From the NCBI GenBank assembly GCA_013813825.1, contig JACCRA010000806.1, positions 1-6,757 of the forward strand: a stretch of DNA of 6,757 bases, read 5' to 3'. The notes beneath the pieces are model-generated. The model saw only the letters and a program-made list of their open reading frames with translations. It did no database searches and had not been told where the DNA came from. A program made the position numbers and the translations under genes. This stretch comes from Pyrinomonadaceae bacterium. GTDB taxonomy: Bacteria > Acidobacteriota > Blastocatellia > Pyrinomonadales > Pyrinomonadaceae. Below are positions 6,590 through 6,757 of this stretch, one piece after another. The first letter of the stretch is position 1; each line of letters opens with the position of its first letter.

Positions 6590-6757
6590 GACGCACCTCA
6601 GCAGAATTCGCCGGCTGGCCTTGCAGAGAAGCCGCACTTGCCTCGCACGCTCTCTCCTGACCATCCTCCTAGTAAACACCTGCGCTAATGGTCTTTAAGT
6701 TTTCGATCCGGTAATTAAGCGGTCGGGCGGCCTTGCGCTTCCCGGACAGAAAAGGGA

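Larger units (their letters stand above)
6458..6757. other. About 300 nt without a convincing gene
   Basis: No frame on either strand gives a convincing protein. The stretch holds the imperfect inverted repeat at 6462-6525 and a promoter-like pair at 6561-6589, then about 165 nt with no recognisable ORF, tRNA or rRNA. A 44-aa minus frame at 6530-6664 has AGGAGG directly abutting its ATG (no spacing) and a Cys/Arg-rich composition, so it is not called. The right end may be the leader of a gene beyond the window. Confidence 0.6.

Noticed and set aside
6530..6664. A 44-aa minus-strand ORF behind a perfect AGGAGG
   Set aside because: The AGGAGG touches the ATG with no spacing, and the peptide is Cys/Arg-rich with no recognisable pattern.
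6659..6702. GACCAT/ATGGTC followed by TTTAAGTTTT as an intrinsic terminator
   Set aside because: The stem is only 6 bp with a 23-nt loop and an interrupted T run; too weak to call.

Overview
The window looks like a chromosomal stretch from a GC-rich bacterium. It carries two housekeeping genes, glyA and proS, with less common accessory genes around them. The wording of the ProRS N-terminus ([15 protein letters not shown]) and of the SHMT segment [14 protein letters not shown] resembles Acidobacteriota-type proteins, but this lineage guess comes from memory of family sequences and is only moderately supported.

Layout from left to right: (i) the 3' end of a class III nucleotide cyclase domain gene on the + strand, cut by the window edge, with apparent loss of catalytic residues; (ii) convergent to it on the - strand, a 12-helix MFS transporter of the NaGLT1/MFSD4/FucP-like type; (iii) glyA (serine hydroxymethyltransferase), also on -, 104 nt upstream of the transporter and possibly co-transcribed with it; (iv) a - strand hypothetical protein of about 171-194 aa, not recognised; (v) an intergenic, divergent promoter region with a strong AT-rich hairpin and a spare copy of one arm; (vi) proS (bacterial-type prolyl-tRNA synthetase with the YbaK-like editing insertion) on +; (vii) 19 nt after proS, an ORF6N-domain DNA-binding protein of the kind usually met in phages and mobile DNA; (viii) about 300 nt with no convincing gene, holding a 64-nt imperfect inverted repeat and a good sigma70-type promoter pointing out of the window.

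How the genes relate: glyA supplies glycine and one-carbon units, and proS charges tRNA-Pro. They are divergently arranged housekeeping genes with no direct pathway link. The transporter may share a transcript with glyA, and the ORF6N gene probably rides on the proS transcript. The most unusual signal is at the right end. The ORF6N coding sequence contains a 31-nt perfect palindrome (15-nt arms, 1-nt centre), and two diverged half-copies of it flank a 64-nt element that begins 4 nt after the ORF6N stop codon. They could be operator sites, a small mobile hairpin element, or debris of a second ORF6N copy; sequence alone cannot decide. No CRISPR array, tRNA, rRNA or complete insertion sequence was seen.
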